Shown here: positions 1-8,954 of the stretch, one piece after another | Numbering within the stretch: the stretch's first letter is position 1 | How the letters are laid out: each line of letters starts with the position of its first letter | Assembly (NCBI GenBank): GCA_947629015.1 | Contig: CANRCB010000005.1 | Coordinates: forward strand, 34,736-98,735 | Reading direction: 5' to 3' | From: an uncultured Gemmiger sp. | GTDB taxonomy: Bacteria > Bacillota > Clostridia > Oscillospirales > Ruminococcaceae | DNA length: 64,000 nucleotides | The notes under the pieces: model-generated | What the model saw: the letters and a program-made list of their open reading frames with translations, nothing else | Database searches by the model: none | What the model was told of the DNA's origin: nothing | Made by a program: the position numbers and the translations under genes

Positions 1-545
1 AGGTGGGGCATTATTCGCTGGGGATGCGCCAGCGGCTGGGCATCGCGATGGCGCTGCTGGGCTGGCCGACGCTGCTGGTTTTGGACGAGCCGACCAACGG
101 CCTTGACCCGGCCGGCATCCAGGAGATGCGCGCCCTCATCGCCGAGATGCCGCGCCGCTGCGGGGCGACGGTGCTCATCTCCAGCCATCTGCTCAGCGAG
201 TTGGAGCAGATCGTGGACCATGTGGGCATTCTGGACAGCGGGCGCCTGCTCTACCAGGGCACGCTGGCCGGCTTGCAGGAGCACAGCCGCGGCGACGTGG
301 CGCTGCGCCTTCTGCACCCGGAAGCCGCGCAGGCGCCACTGGCGGCCGCCGGGCTGGCCGCGGCGGCACGGTGCGAAAACGGCGAATGGCTGCTGCCGCC
401 GCTCAAAGAAGCGTTTTTGGCCGACCTTGTCGGCAGCCTGGCGGCGGCCGGGGCCGGCGTGGTGGGCGTAAACCGCCGCACCAAAAGCCTTGAGGAGATC
501 TTCCTGTCGCTGACGCAGGGCGGCAGCGGGACGGGGGTGGTGTGA
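1..545 (+). CDS. ABC exporter ATP-binding protein, lantibiotic/bacitracin-resistance type (5' truncated)
   Basis: Partial gene: the window opens inside it, and the first whole codon is at base 3. What remains is the back half of a nucleotide-binding domain: a signature loop (YSLGMRQRLG, residues 4-13 of the fragment), Walker B with D-loop (LLVLDEPTNGLD) and the switch histidine in ISSHLLSEL. Walker A lies outside. The roughly 70 residues after the ATPase core (LLYQGTLAGL onward) are typical of the BcrA/LanF branch. By family knowledge it powers two membrane partners that expel or exclude peptide antibiotics. The stop is one base before the ATG of the next gene, so this is an operon with the two permease genes. 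Substrate is not deducible. Confidence 0.88.
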   Translation, partial: VGHYSLGMRQRLGIAMALLGWPTLLVLDEPTNGLDPAGIQEMRALIAEMPRRCGATVLISSHLLSELEQIVDHVGILDSGRLLYQGTLAGLQEHSRGDVALRLLHPEAAQAPLAAAGLAAAARCENGEWLLPPLKEAFLADLVGSLAAAGAGVVGVNRRTKSLEEIFLSLTQGGSGTGVV

Positions 546-546
546 G

Positions 547-1314
547 ATGCTGCGTTCCGTACGTGCGGAGCTGTTGAAAACACGTCGCCGGTTCGATTGG
601 CTGCTGCTGGCACTCTTGGCCGGCACGGCGCTGCTGCTGGGCGCGGGCGGCGCGCCGGACAGTTTGCAGGAGCTGGCCAGCGGCTACAGCGCGTTTTTCT
701 ATACCCTGCCCATCGTCCATGTGCTGGTGATGCCGGTGGGCATGGCGGCCCTGACCAGCCGCCTGTGGGATGCCGAGACCCGCGGCAACACCCGCAAACT
801 GCTGTTCACGCTGCAAAGCCGGGGCGATTTTTACGCCGCCAAAACGCTGCTGGGCCTGTTTTACCTGCTGGTGCTGGCGGGCATGGAGGCGCTTGGCCTG
901 CTGGCCATGGGGCGCGTTTATGCCTTTACCGAAGCGCTGGACCCCGGCCGGCTGCTGTGGCTGCTTGTATGCAGCGCGGCGGTGGAGGCGGTGCTGCTGG
1001 CGGCCTTTACGCTGCTGCAGCTGCGCTTTAGCAGTCCGGTGCTGCTGCTGGGCGTGGGGCTGGGGTGCAGCATGGGCGGGTTTTTCCTGGCCATGCTGGC
1101 CGATATCGGCAGCATGGGGGCGGCGGTGCTCTATGCCGCGCCGTTTGCCTGGTTTTTGCCGCTTTCCGATATGGAGATGGCGTGGGACACCGCGGCCCGG
1201 CAGGCCGTTTATCTGCCGCAGCCGCGCCGGTATGCGCTGCTGGCGGCGGCGCTGGGTGTGGGTGCGCTGCTGTTTTTGTGGGGCCGCCGCGCGGCGGCCG
1301 ACAGGGAGGTGTGA
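547..1314 (+). CDS. ABC-2 type permease, LanE/BcrB-like
   Basis: 255 residues starting MLRSVRAELLKTRRRFDW, the usual opening of lantibiotic-protection permeases: a short basic cytoplasmic stretch, then a first membrane helix (LLLALLAGTALLLGAG). About six hydrophobic segments follow, including a helix pair near residues 100-150 and a last helix before the Arg-rich end (LLFLWGRRAAADREV). It starts one base after the ATPase stop. By analogy with LanFEG or BcrAB it forms the membrane channel with the next gene product. No motif gives the substrate. The immunity or resistance role is inferred from family and order. Confidence 0.8.
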   Translation: MLRSVRAELLKTRRRFDWLLLALLAGTALLLGAGGAPDSLQELASGYSAFFYTLPIVHVLVMPVGMAALTSRLWDAETRGNTRKLLFTLQSRGDFYAAKTLLGLFYLLVLAGMEALGLLAMGRVYAFTEALDPGRLLWLLVCSAAVEAVLLAAFTLLQLRFSSPVLLLGVGLGCSMGGFFLAMLADIGSMGAAVLYAAPFAWFLPLSDMEMAWDTAARQAVYLPQPRRYALLAAALGVGALLFLWGRRAAADREV

Positions 1315-1317
1315 ACG

Positions 1318-2064
1318 ATGGTTTTAAAGGCATTCCGGCGCAGTGTCCGCGCCGAAAACAAAAAGCTGCGCGGGGGCGGCGTATGGGCGGTGTTTTTGCT
1401 GATACCGCTGCTCTCGGCCGCGTACGGCACCTTCAGCTTTTGCTACAACAGCGCCGCCGTAACGCAGGATTGGGCCGGGCTGTGGGGGCAGCACACGCTG
1501 TACTATGCCCTGTTCTTTTTTGCGCCGATGGCGGCCATCTACGCCGCCTGGCTTTGGCGGCTGGAGCATCTGGGTCACAACTGGGCGCTGGTGATGGGTA
1601 TGCCGGTGCCGCGGCCCTGCCTGTTCGCGGCCAAGCTGGCGGCGGCGTTCAGGCTGGTGCTGCTCACCCAGGGGTGGATGTGGCTGCTGTTTTTTGGCTG
1701 CGGCAAGCTGTGGGCGCGCCTGCCGGGCACCCCGCCCCCCGCCTGCCTGCTGTGGGCGCTGCGCGGGGCGCTGGCCGCCGTGCCGATGCTGGCGCTGCAG
1801 CTGCTGTTCTCGATGCTGTGCCGGAGCTTTGTGCCCCCGGTCCTGCTGGCGCTGCTGGGCGGCGTGGCGGGGTTCCTGTTCGTGAGCAAGGGGTGGGGGC
1901 TGTACTGGCCGTACGGGCTGCCTGCGCTGGGCATGAACGCCAACCAGGGCCGGGATATGCTCGGCGGGCAGGCGCTCCCCTTTGCCGCCGCCTGCCTGGG
2001 CTTCACCCTGCTTTTTACCGCCGCGGCCGCCCTCCTGCTGCAAAAGTGGGATGTGCGCGGCTGA
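1318..2064 (+). CDS. ABC-2 type permease, LanG-like
   Basis: 248 residues with the same plan as its upstream neighbour: a basic N-terminus (RSVRAENKKLR), a first helix (VWAVFLLIPLLSAAYG) and about six membrane segments, ending LLLQKWDVRG. It begins three bases after the upstream stop. Two different permeases behind one ATPase is the LanFEG arrangement of bacteriocin-immunity exporters. A strong hairpin terminator follows within 25 bases, so it is the last gene. No bacteriocin gene or adjoining regulator is visible in the window; either could lie upstream of base 1. Confidence 0.8.
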   Translation: MVLKAFRRSVRAENKKLRGGGVWAVFLLIPLLSAAYGTFSFCYNSAAVTQDWAGLWGQHTLYYALFFFAPMAAIYAAWLWRLEHLGHNWALVMGMPVPRPCLFAAKLAAAFRLVLLTQGWMWLLFFGCGKLWARLPGTPPPACLLWALRGALAAVPMLALQLLFSMLCRSFVPPVLLALLGGVAGFLFVSKGWGLYWPYGLPALGMNANQGRDMLGGQALPFAAACLGFTLLFTAAAALLLQKWDVRG

Positions 2065-2085
2065 GCGGCCCCCTGGCGGCAGAAA

Positions 2086-2122
2086 CCCCCGCGGCCGGGT
2101 ATCCCGGCCGCGGGGGCGTTTT
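2086..2122. terminator. Rho-independent terminator, probably bidirectional
   Basis: A 14-bp perfect GC stem (CCCCCGCGGCCGGG paired with CCCGGCCGCGGGGG, loop ATA) is followed by CGTTTT on the + strand and TTTCTG on the - strand. It sits between the converging ends of the ABC exporter operon and tsf and can serve both. Confidence 0.85.
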
Positions 2123-2139
2123 GTGTGTGTTTGGAGCGC

Positions 2140-3060
2140 TCAGCCCTTGATGGCGGCGGCGACCTCGGCGGCGAAGTCCTCGCTGCGCTTTTCCAGGCCC
2201 TCGCCCTTCACGAAATGGGTGAACGCGGCGATCTTGATATCGCCGCCCAGCGCCTTGGCGGTATCGGCGACATACTTTTTGATGTCGACGTTGCCGTCCT
2301 TGATGAAGGCCTGGTCGACAAGGCAGCTCTCCTTATAGAACTTGCCCAGGCGGCCTACGACCATCTTTTCCTTAATGGCGTCGGGCTTGTTCGCGGTCTT
2401 GGGGTCGTTGGCCATCTGGGCCAGCACGATCTCCTTCTCCTTGGCAAGCACATCGGCGGGCACCGCGGCCTCGTCCAGGTAGCCGGGGTTGGCGGCCGCG
2501 ACCTGCATGGCGATGTCCTTGCCAAAGGCGGCAAACTCCGGCTTGGCGGCGACCTCGGGGCTGGTCTCGAAACGGACGATGACGCCGTGGGTGCCGCCGC
2601 CGTGCACATACGCGGCGCAGGGCCCCTCATAGATGGCGAAGCGGCGCACCTTGATGTTCTCCTTGATGACGAGGATGAGCGCCTTGAGCGCGTCGTCCAC
2701 GGTGCCGTCGCCCATCTTGCAGGCGAGCAGCGCGTCGACATCGGCGGGCTTCTCGGCGGCGATGACGCCGGCGAGCTGTTTGGTGAAATCCACGAATTTC
2801 TCGTTCTTGGCGACAAAGTCGGTCTCGGCGTTGACCTCGACGACGACGGCGCCGTTTTCGTTGCCCTCGGCGTAGACCATGCCCTCGGCGGCGATGCGGC
2901 CCGCCTTCTTGCTGGCGGTGGCGAGGCCGCGCTCACGCAGCAGCTCAACGGCCTTGGCGAAATCCCCCTCGGCATCCGTCAGCGCCTTTTTGCACTCCAT
3001 CATGCCGCAGTCAGTCTGCTTGCGCAATTCCATAACATCCTTGGCAGAAATAGCAGCCAT
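2140..3060 (-). CDS. tsf: Translation elongation factor Ts
   Basis: 306 residues. EF-Ts is the nucleotide exchange factor that recycles EF-Tu from GDP to GTP form in the cytoplasm. The N-terminal UBA-like domain is plain (VMELRKQTDCGMMECKKAL), followed by the EF-Tu-contacting motif TDFVAKN around residues 80-87. Length matches the Firmicute family. It lies 37 bases downstream of rpsB with no promoter between them, the standard rpsB-tsf operon, so it should be driven by the promoter at 3958-3986. It ends near the bidirectional terminator. Confidence 0.97.
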   Translation of the reverse strand: MAAISAKDVMELRKQTDCGMMECKKALTDAEGDFAKAVELLRERGLATASKKAGRIAAEGMVYAEGNENGAVVVEVNAETDFVAKNEKFVDFTKQLAGVIAAEKPADVDALLACKMGDGTVDDALKALILVIKENIKVRRFAIYEGPCAAYVHGGGTHGVIVRFETSPEVAAKPEFAAFGKDIAMQVAAANPGYLDEAAVPADVLAKEKEIVLAQMANDPKTANKPDAIKEKMVVGRLGKFYKESCLVDQAFIKDGNVDIKKYVADTAKALGGDIKIAAFTHFVKGEGLEKRSEDFAAEVAAAIKG

Positions 3061-3097
3061 AGTAGATATCCTGTCCTTTCCTCAAACTCTTTGTTCG

Positions 3098-3838
3098 TTA
3101 CGCCTCGGCGGCCTCGGCAGCGGGCTCGGCCTCGGCGGGCCCGGCGGCCTCCTGCACGCCCTGCTTGCCCTCCAGCACGGCGTCGGCCATGGCGGAGGAG
3201 ATCAGCTTGACGGCACGGATGGCGTCGTCGTTGCCGGGGATGACGTAGTCGATCTCGTCGGGGTCGCAGTTGGTATCGACGATGGCGATGATGGGCACCT
3301 TGAGCTTGCGGGCCTCGGCCACGGCGATGCGCTCCTTGTGCGGGTCGACGATGAACATGGCCTGCGGCAGCTTCTTCATGTTCTTGACGCCGCCGAGGTA
3401 TTTATCGAGCTTTTCCATCTCCAGCTGCAGCTTGACGACTTCTTTCTTGGGCAGCAGGTCGAAGGTGCCGTCCTCCTGCATGGTCTTGAGCTGCTCCATG
3501 CGGTCGATGCGCTTGCGGATGGTGCGGAAGTTGGTGAGCATGCCGCCCAGCCAGCGGGCGTTGACATAGTGCATGCCGCAGCGGGTGGCCTCATCACGGA
3601 TGGACTCCTGCGCCTGCTTTTTGGTGCCGACGAAGAGCAGCTCGCCGCCGGCTGAGGACAGGTCCCGGACGTAGCTGTACGCCTCGTCCAGCTTTTTGAC
3701 CGTCTTTTGCAGGTCGATGATGTAGATGCCGTTGCGCTCGGTGAAGATATACTTCGCCATTTTGGGGTTCCAGCGGCGGGTCTGGTGGCCGAAATGGACG
3801 CCAGCCTCGAGCAGCTGTTTCATGGATACGATCGCCAT
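3098..3838 (-). CDS. rpsB: 30S ribosomal protein S2
   Basis: 246 residues beginning [20 protein letters not shown], the S2 hallmark, with further conserved blocks ([44 protein letters not shown]). S2 is among the last proteins to join the small subunit. The reading frame is open 13 codons further upstream, but the start at 3838 is chosen because AGGAGG sits 8 bases before that ATG. The tail is Ala/Glu-rich ([12 protein letters not shown]), common in this protein. First gene of the rpsB-tsf operon, with its own promoter about 120 bases upstream. Confidence 0.97.
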   Translation of the reverse strand: MAIVSMKQLLEAGVHFGHQTRRWNPKMAKYIFTERNGIYIIDLQKTVKKLDEAYSYVRDLSSAGGELLFVGTKKQAQESIRDEATRCGMHYVNARWLGGMLTNFRTIRKRIDRMEQLKTMQEDGTFDLLPKKEVVKLQLEMEKLDKYLGGVKNMKKLPQAMFIVDPHKERIAVAEARKLKVPIIAIVDTNCDPDEIDYVIPGNDDAIRAVKLISSAMADAVLEGKQGVQEAAGPAEAEPAAEAAEA

Positions 3839-3957
3839 AGTGTTTTGCCTCCTGAAATTTAGTTTTACCCGCCGCATTGCGTACCATGCCTTCTAACCCG
3901 CGAGCCTCTCGCTTTTGGGCACAAAAAAGCAGCGCAATGCGTGTGTATTGCCGTAGT

Positions 3958-3986
3958 ATGATACCATACGCCGCGCGGGATTGCAA
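3958..3986 (-). promoter_or_regulatory. Sigma-A type promoter of rpsB-tsf
   Basis: On the - strand TTGCAA (3981-3986), a 17-base spacer and TATCAT (3958-3963), with an extended TG before the -10. The predicted RNA has a leader of about 110 nt with a small GCGAG/CTCGC stem; whether S2 regulates its own leader cannot be told. Confidence 0.75.
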
Positions 3987-4324
3987 GGGGTCGGCGGGAA
4001 TTTTTTGCACAGAAAAGGGCAGCCGGCCCATGCCGGCGGCCCGTGAGACTGGCGAAAAAGAGGCGCCAAATGTTTTCTGGAGTGTTTGCAGGGGACGGCC
4101 TCCGGACGTCCTGCAAACTTTCCGCCGTTGCAACTTTCGTGGGGCGTCGAGGACGCCGAGGGGCAGCGAGGCGTTTCGGAGCGCAAGCCCCGGGCTTCGC
4201 ACCGGAGCCAAGCGGGCCAAAGGCCCCGGCGCTTGGCGCGGAGATCGCCGCCCCCTACGATTTGCCCTGGAATCGCAGTGGACTTTTTGACACGCCGCAG
4301 AGCGGCGGCCCGCAAAGCGGCCGT
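3987..4324. other. GC-rich non-coding gap between pfkA and the rpsB promoter
   Basis: About 340 bases without a credible gene: frames across it have neither a Shine-Dalgarno sequence nor family motifs. Short inverted repeats are present (GCCAAGCG with CGCTTGGC near 4209-4238; CGCCGC with GCGGCG near 4294), but none has a T-tract on the - strand, so no clear pfkA terminator is seen. A structured RNA cannot be excluded by eye. Confidence 0.4.
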
Positions 4325-5308
4325 TCAGATGGAGATGGTGTTGAATGCCTCGAGGTCATGCAGGTCGATGGTCTTGTGCATGGCCAGCGCCTCGTTGACA
4401 TCGTAGTCGACGATGTTGCCGTCCTTGATGGCGACAACGCGGTTGTAGGTGCCCTCGTCGAGCAGCTCCACCGCGCGGTAGCCCATGAGCGAGGCGTTGA
4501 CGCGGTCCCGCAGGGTGGGCGAGCCGCCGCGCTGGATGTGCCCGAGCACCGTTGCGCGGGAGTCGATGCCGGTGGCGGCCTGGATCTGGTTGGCAAGCTC
4601 CTGCGCGGGGACAATGCCCTCCGACGCGATGATGATATAATGGCGCTTGCCGGCGCTCTGCGCGCGGCGCATACGCTGCAGGATGTCGCGCTCAAAATCA
4701 AAGGGCAGCTCCGGCAGGATGACGGCCATGGCGCCGGTGGCGATGCCGACGTTGAGGGCGATGTAGCCCGCGTGGTGGCCCATGACCTCGACGACGCTGC
4801 AGCGGTCATGGCTTTGGGTGGTGTCGCGCAGCTTGTCGATGGCCTCGATGGCGGTGTTCATGGCGGTGTCATAGCCGATGGTGTATTCGCTGCAGGCGAT
4901 GTCGTTGTCGATGGTGCCGGGGATGCCGATGCAGGGGATGCCCTGGTTGGCCAGCGCCCGCGCGCCCATGAAGGAGCCGTCGCCGCCGATGACGATGAGG
5001 GCGTCGATGCCCTTCTCTTTGCACATGGCAAGGCCCTTGGCCTGGCCGGCCTGGGTCTTGAACTCCAGGCAGCGGGCGGTATAGAGCACCGTGCCGCCGC
5101 GGTTGATGATGTTGGACACGCTGCGCCAGCCCATGTCATAGCATTCGCCGTTGATCAGGCCGTTGTACCCGCGCTGGATGCCCACCATGCGGTAGCCCCG
5201 GGCCAGGCCGGTGCGCACGATGGCGCGCACGGCGGCGTTCATGCCGGGGGCGTCGCCGCCGCTGGTCAAAACGCCGATGCTCTTGATGTTCTTTTTCTCA
5301 CTGGGCAT
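4325..5308 (-). CDS. pfkA: ATP-dependent 6-phosphofructokinase
   Basis: 327 residues. It phosphorylates fructose 6-phosphate to fructose 1,6-bisphosphate, the committing step of glycolysis. ATP-site glycines are in LTSGGDAPGMNAAVRAIVR (residues 14-32) and GGDGSFMGA; the catalytic block PGTIDNDI keeps the aspartates of the family. The substrate block reads EVMGHHAG where most bacterial enzymes have EVMGR, so the arginine equivalent to Arg162 of E. coli PfkA is histidine here; the other substrate arginine (RATVLGHIQRGG) is kept. The start follows GAGGAAC. Last gene downstream of dnaE, with its own extended -10 promoter. Confidence 0.96.
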   Translation of the reverse strand: MPSEKKNIKSIGVLTSGGDAPGMNAAVRAIVRTGLARGYRMVGIQRGYNGLINGECYDMGWRSVSNIINRGGTVLYTARCLEFKTQAGQAKGLAMCKEKGIDALIVIGGDGSFMGARALANQGIPCIGIPGTIDNDIACSEYTIGYDTAMNTAIEAIDKLRDTTQSHDRCSVVEVMGHHAGYIALNVGIATGAMAVILPELPFDFERDILQRMRRAQSAGKRHYIIIASEGIVPAQELANQIQAATGIDSRATVLGHIQRGGSPTLRDRVNASLMGYRAVELLDEGTYNRVVAIKDGNIVDYDVNEALAMHKTIDLHDLEAFNTISI

Positions 5309-5368
5309 AACTCGTTCCTCATTTCACAGGCGGAGGGCCGCTGTTTCAACAAAAATCGCTGCCTCTAA

Positions 5369-5377
5369 ATTATAGCA
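5369..5377 (-). promoter_or_regulatory. Extended -10 promoter before pfkA
   Basis: TGCTATAAT on the - strand, a consensus -10 with TG extension, about 60 bases before the pfkA start in the dnaE-pfkA gap. No good -35 is seen 17 bases upstream, as allowed for extended -10 promoters. It would let glycolysis be expressed apart from dnaE. Confidence 0.6.
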
Positions 5378-5423
5378 TATGCGCCCCCGCTGACGATGGA
5401 TTTTTGTTGTAAAAGATATGGAT

Positions 5424-8400
5424 TTATTTTGCGGCCTGCACCTTGACGTTCTCCTCGCCCAGGATGCGGGCAAGCTCCTGCCGCAGCAGCGCGTCGTCCC
5501 GCACGGCCATCTTTCTGGCCAGAACCTTGCGCCCTGTATCGGCAAATTTGAAATACACCCGGGTGGCGCCGCCGTCAAAAATGTTGTACAAAAGGTTTTC
5601 CACCTTATGCATCTCGGGGCTTTGGGCGCCGGGCACGGTCAAAAACAGGCCGCCGGCGCCGGCCATGGGCTTTTCGTGCCGCTGGGCCTGCACATGGTTT
5701 TGGGGCGCGGTGTAGCCCTCCACGGGCTGCACGTCCTCGGCCAGCAGCTCGGCGGTGAGGTTGGCGCCCTCCCCTTCCCGGATGGAAACGCGCCCGCGCA
5801 CCACGACGACGGCGTTCTCCTGCAGGCAGGCGCGCACCGCAAGGTAGACGCGCGGGAATACGACCATCTCCATCGTGCCGGTCAGGTCCTCGACGGTGGC
5901 GCGCCCCATGAGGGAGTTGGCCTTGGTGGTCACGGTGCGGGTCTTGACGACGGTGACCACCAGCGTGACGGTGGCGTTGTCAAAGCCTTTGCCCTCCTCG
6001 CCGCACAGGCGGGCGATGGAAGCGGTGGAAAGCCGGACGATCTCGGCCCGGTAGCCGTCCAGCGGATGGCCGGACAGGTACAGCCCCGAGACCTCCTTCT
6101 CCATTTTAAGCAGCTCGGCGGCCGGGTATTCCGGTACGGGGGGGACTTTGAAGTCATTCTCCTGCGCGGCCGCGGCGGCCGCGCCGCCCATGGCGCTGAA
6201 CAGGTCGAGCTGGCCGTCCAGGTTCTGGCGGGCGTCCGTCTCGACGCTTTTGAGCAGGGCCTCGAGGCTTTCGAGCATACCGCGGCGGGAGGGTTCCAAG
6301 GCATCGAACGCGCCGGCACGGATGAGGTTTTCGGCCGCGCGGCGGTTGAGCTCCGAGCCGTACATACGCTTGCAGAAATCGTACAGGCCGCGGAAGGGGC
6401 GCTGCGCCCGCTCGGCGAGGACGGCCTCGATGAGGCCGCGGCCGACATTTTTGACCGCCGTCAGCCCGAAACGCACGCTGCCGCCGTCCACGGTGAAGCC
6501 CCCGCGCGAGACGTTGATATCCGGCGGCAGCACCCGTATGCCAAGGCGCTGGCATTCGGCCGAATACTCGATGACCTTGGCGGTAAAGTCCAGCACGCTG
6601 GTCAGCAGCGCGGCCATAAACTCGCACGGGTAATGGCATTTGAGGTACGCGGTCTGGAACGCCACATAGGCGTAGCACGCGGCGTGGGATTTGTTGAAGG
6701 CGTAGGAGGCGAAATGGATCAGGTTGTCATAGATCTCGTTGGCAACGTTTTCCGGCACGCCGTTTTTGACGCAGCCGGGGCATTCCTGCCCGGGGTCCGT
6801 ACAGCCGTAGACGAAGTGCGCGCGCTCCTCCTCCATCACCTTGTGCTTTTTCTTGCTCATGGCACGGCGGACGTTGTCGGCCTGGCCGTAGCTGAAGCCC
6901 GCAAGGTCACGGCAGATCTGCATGACCTGCTCCTGGTAGACGGCCACGCCGTTGGTGACATCGAGGATGTGCGCGAGCTGGGGCGTGGCATACTGGATCT
7001 TGGTGGGGTCCTTGCGGTTGCGCAGGTAGGCGGGGATGGAATCCATCGGGCCGGGGCGGTAGAGCGAGATGAGGGCGATGAGATCCTCAAGGTTTTGGGG
7101 GTTCATGCCCACAAGCACCTGCGTCATGCCGCCGGATTCCAGCTGGAACACGCCCTCGGTGGCGCCGGAGGCCAGCATCTTGTAGGTCTCGGGGTCGTCG
7201 TAGTCGATGTCCGCCACGCGGAAGTCCGGATGTGCCTTCTGCACGGCCGCCTCGGCGTCATGGATGACGGTGAGGGTGCGCAGGCCGAGGAAATCCATCT
7301 TGAGCAGGCCCAGGCGCTCGATCTCCACCATGTTGAACTGGGTCACGGGCAGGCCGTCGTTGGTGGCAAGGGGCAGATACTCGGTCACGGGGTGCGGCGT
7401 GATGACGACGCCCGCCGCGTGGGTGGAGGCGTGGCGCGGCATGCCCTCGATGGCGATGGAGGTGTCGATGAGCTCGTGCACGGTATCGTCGCCGTCATAC
7501 ATGGCCTTGAGGTCGGGCGAAAGCTCCAGCGCGCGCCGCAGCGTCATTTTGAGCTCGGTGGGGATGAGCTTGGCGACCTTGTCGACATCCTGGTACGGCA
7601 GGCCCATCACGCGGCCGACATCCCGCACGGCGGCGCGGGCGGCCATGGTACCGAAGGTGACGATCTGCGCCACATGGTCCCGCCCGTATTTTTCGTTGAC
7701 GTAGTCGATGACCTCCTGCCGGCGCTCGTAGCAGAAATCGACGTCAAAGTCCGGCATCGAGACGCGCTCGGGGTTCAAAAACCGTTCAAAAATGAGGTTG
7801 TAGCGGATGGGGTCGATGTCGGTGATGCCCATGCAGTACGCCGCCAGGCTGCCGGCGCCGGATCCGCGTCCCGGCCCCACCGGGATGCCGCGGCTTTTGG
7901 CGTAGTTGATAAAGTCATACACGATGAGATAGTAGTTGGTGTACCCCATGCTGTTGACGACGTTGATCTCGTATTCCAGCCGCGCGCGCAGCTCGGGGGT
8001 GACCTTATCAGGGTAACGGCGCGCAAGACCCTGCTCGCACAGGTCCTTGAAGAAGGCGAAGTTGTCCTGCCCGCCGGGCGCCTTGAAATACGGCAGCTTG
8101 GTGTGGCCGTACTCAAACTTGAAATCGCACATTTCGGCGATCTTGTTGGTGTTGGCGCAGGCTTCCGGCACCATGGCGAACAGGTCGTACATCTCCTGCC
8201 CGCTTTTCAGGTAGAATTCGTCGGTCTGGAATTCCATGCGGTCGGCATCGTCGATGGTCTTGCCGGTCTGGATGCACAGCAGGATGCTCTGCATCCGCGC
8301 GTCGGTTTTGGCGATGTAGTGGGCGTCGTTGGTGGCCGCCATCGGGATGCCGGTCTCGCGCGCAAGGCGGATGAGCTGCGGCAGCACGGCGCGGTCCTCC

Positions 8401-8954
8401 GCAAGGCCGTGGTCCTGCAGCTCGATGTAGTAGTTGCCCTCGCCAAACAGATCCCGGTAGTACAGCGCCGTCTGTTTGGCGCGCTCGTATTCGCCGGCGA
8501 GCAGCGCCTGCGGCACCTCGCCGGCAAGGCAGGCCGACAGGCAGACAAGGCCCTCGTGGTATTGTTCCAAAAGGTCCTTGTCGATGCGGGGCTTGGAGTA
8601 AAAGCCCTCGGTAAAGCCGGCCGAGACCATTTTGATGAGGTTTTTGTAGCCCGTCTCGTTCTTGCACAGCAGCACGAGATGATGGTTGCCGTCGATGCGG
8701 TTGACCTTGTCGAACCGGGTGCGGTTGGCGACGTATACCTCGCACCCGATGATGGGTTTGATGCCGGCGGCGACGGCCGCATCGTAAAACTGCACGCAGC
8801 CGTACATGACGCCGTGGTCGGTGATGGCGCAGGCGGTCTGGCCCATCTCCTTGAGGCGGTCAAACATACGGTCGATGCGGCAGGCGCCGTCGAGCAGGCT
8901 GTATTCGGTGTGGACGTGCAGATGCACGAAGGGCGGGTTTTGTGTTTCAGGCAT
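5424..8954 (-). CDS. dnaE: DNA polymerase III subunit alpha, DnaE type
   Basis: 1176 residues. A C-family replicative polymerase; Firmicutes usually pair it with PolC, DnaE extending RNA primers or serving lagging-strand synthesis. An N-terminal PHP domain begins at HLHVHTEYSLLDG (residues 11-23) and keeps ITDHG. The polymerase active site shows GPGRGSGAGS and PDFDVDF, and a C-terminal OB-fold lies near TLVVTVVKTR. The frame is open far upstream, but the start is the ATG at 8954, 9 bases after GGAGGAAA and overlapping the whiA stop by 8 bases, which suggests coupling. Whether it is the DnaE1 or DnaE3 class is not settled here. Confidence 0.96.
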   Translation of the reverse strand: MPETQNPPFVHLHVHTEYSLLDGACRIDRMFDRLKEMGQTACAITDHGVMYGCVQFYDAAVAAGIKPIIGCEVYVANRTRFDKVNRIDGNHHLVLLCKNETGYKNLIKMVSAGFTEGFYSKPRIDKDLLEQYHEGLVCLSACLAGEVPQALLAGEYERAKQTALYYRDLFGEGNYYIELQDHGLAEDRAVLPQLIRLARETGIPMAATNDAHYIAKTDARMQSILLCIQTGKTIDDADRMEFQTDEFYLKSGQEMYDLFAMVPEACANTNKIAEMCDFKFEYGHTKLPYFKAPGGQDNFAFFKDLCEQGLARRYPDKVTPELRARLEYEINVVNSMGYTNYYLIVYDFINYAKSRGIPVGPGRGSGAGSLAAYCMGITDIDPIRYNLIFERFLNPERVSMPDFDVDFCYERRQEVIDYVNEKYGRDHVAQIVTFGTMAARAAVRDVGRVMGLPYQDVDKVAKLIPTELKMTLRRALELSPDLKAMYDGDDTVHELIDTSIAIEGMPRHASTHAAGVVITPHPVTEYLPLATNDGLPVTQFNMVEIERLGLLKMDFLGLRTLTVIHDAEAAVQKAHPDFRVADIDYDDPETYKMLASGATEGVFQLESGGMTQVLVGMNPQNLEDLIALISLYRPGPMDSIPAYLRNRKDPTKIQYATPQLAHILDVTNGVAVYQEQVMQICRDLAGFSYGQADNVRRAMSKKKHKVMEEERAHFVYGCTDPGQECPGCVKNGVPENVANEIYDNLIHFASYAFNKSHAACYAYVAFQTAYLKCHYPCEFMAALLTSVLDFTAKVIEYSAECQRLGIRVLPPDINVSRGGFTVDGGSVRFGLTAVKNVGRGLIEAVLAERAQRPFRGLYDFCKRMYGSELNRRAAENLIRAGAFDALEPSRRGMLESLEALLKSVETDARQNLDGQLDLFSAMGGAAAAAAQENDFKVPPVPEYPAAELLKMEKEVSGLYLSGHPLDGYRAEIVRLSTASIARLCGEEGKGFDNATVTLVVTVVKTRTVTTKANSLMGRATVEDLTGTMEMVVFPRVYLAVRACLQENAVVVVRGRVSIREGEGANLTAELLAEDVQPVEGYTAPQNHVQAQRHEKPMAGAGGLFLTVPGAQSPEMHKVENLLYNIFDGGATRVYFKFADTGRKVLARKMAVRDDALLRQELARILGEENVKVQAAK

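Noticed and set aside
1..2064. A full bacteriocin biosynthesis cluster
   Set aside because: Only the ATPase end and two permeases are in the window; no precursor peptide or modification gene is present.
3987..4324. A structured RNA or small gene between pfkA and rpsB
   Set aside because: Only short imperfect stems and unsupported frames are visible; without folding or comparative data nothing can be claimed.
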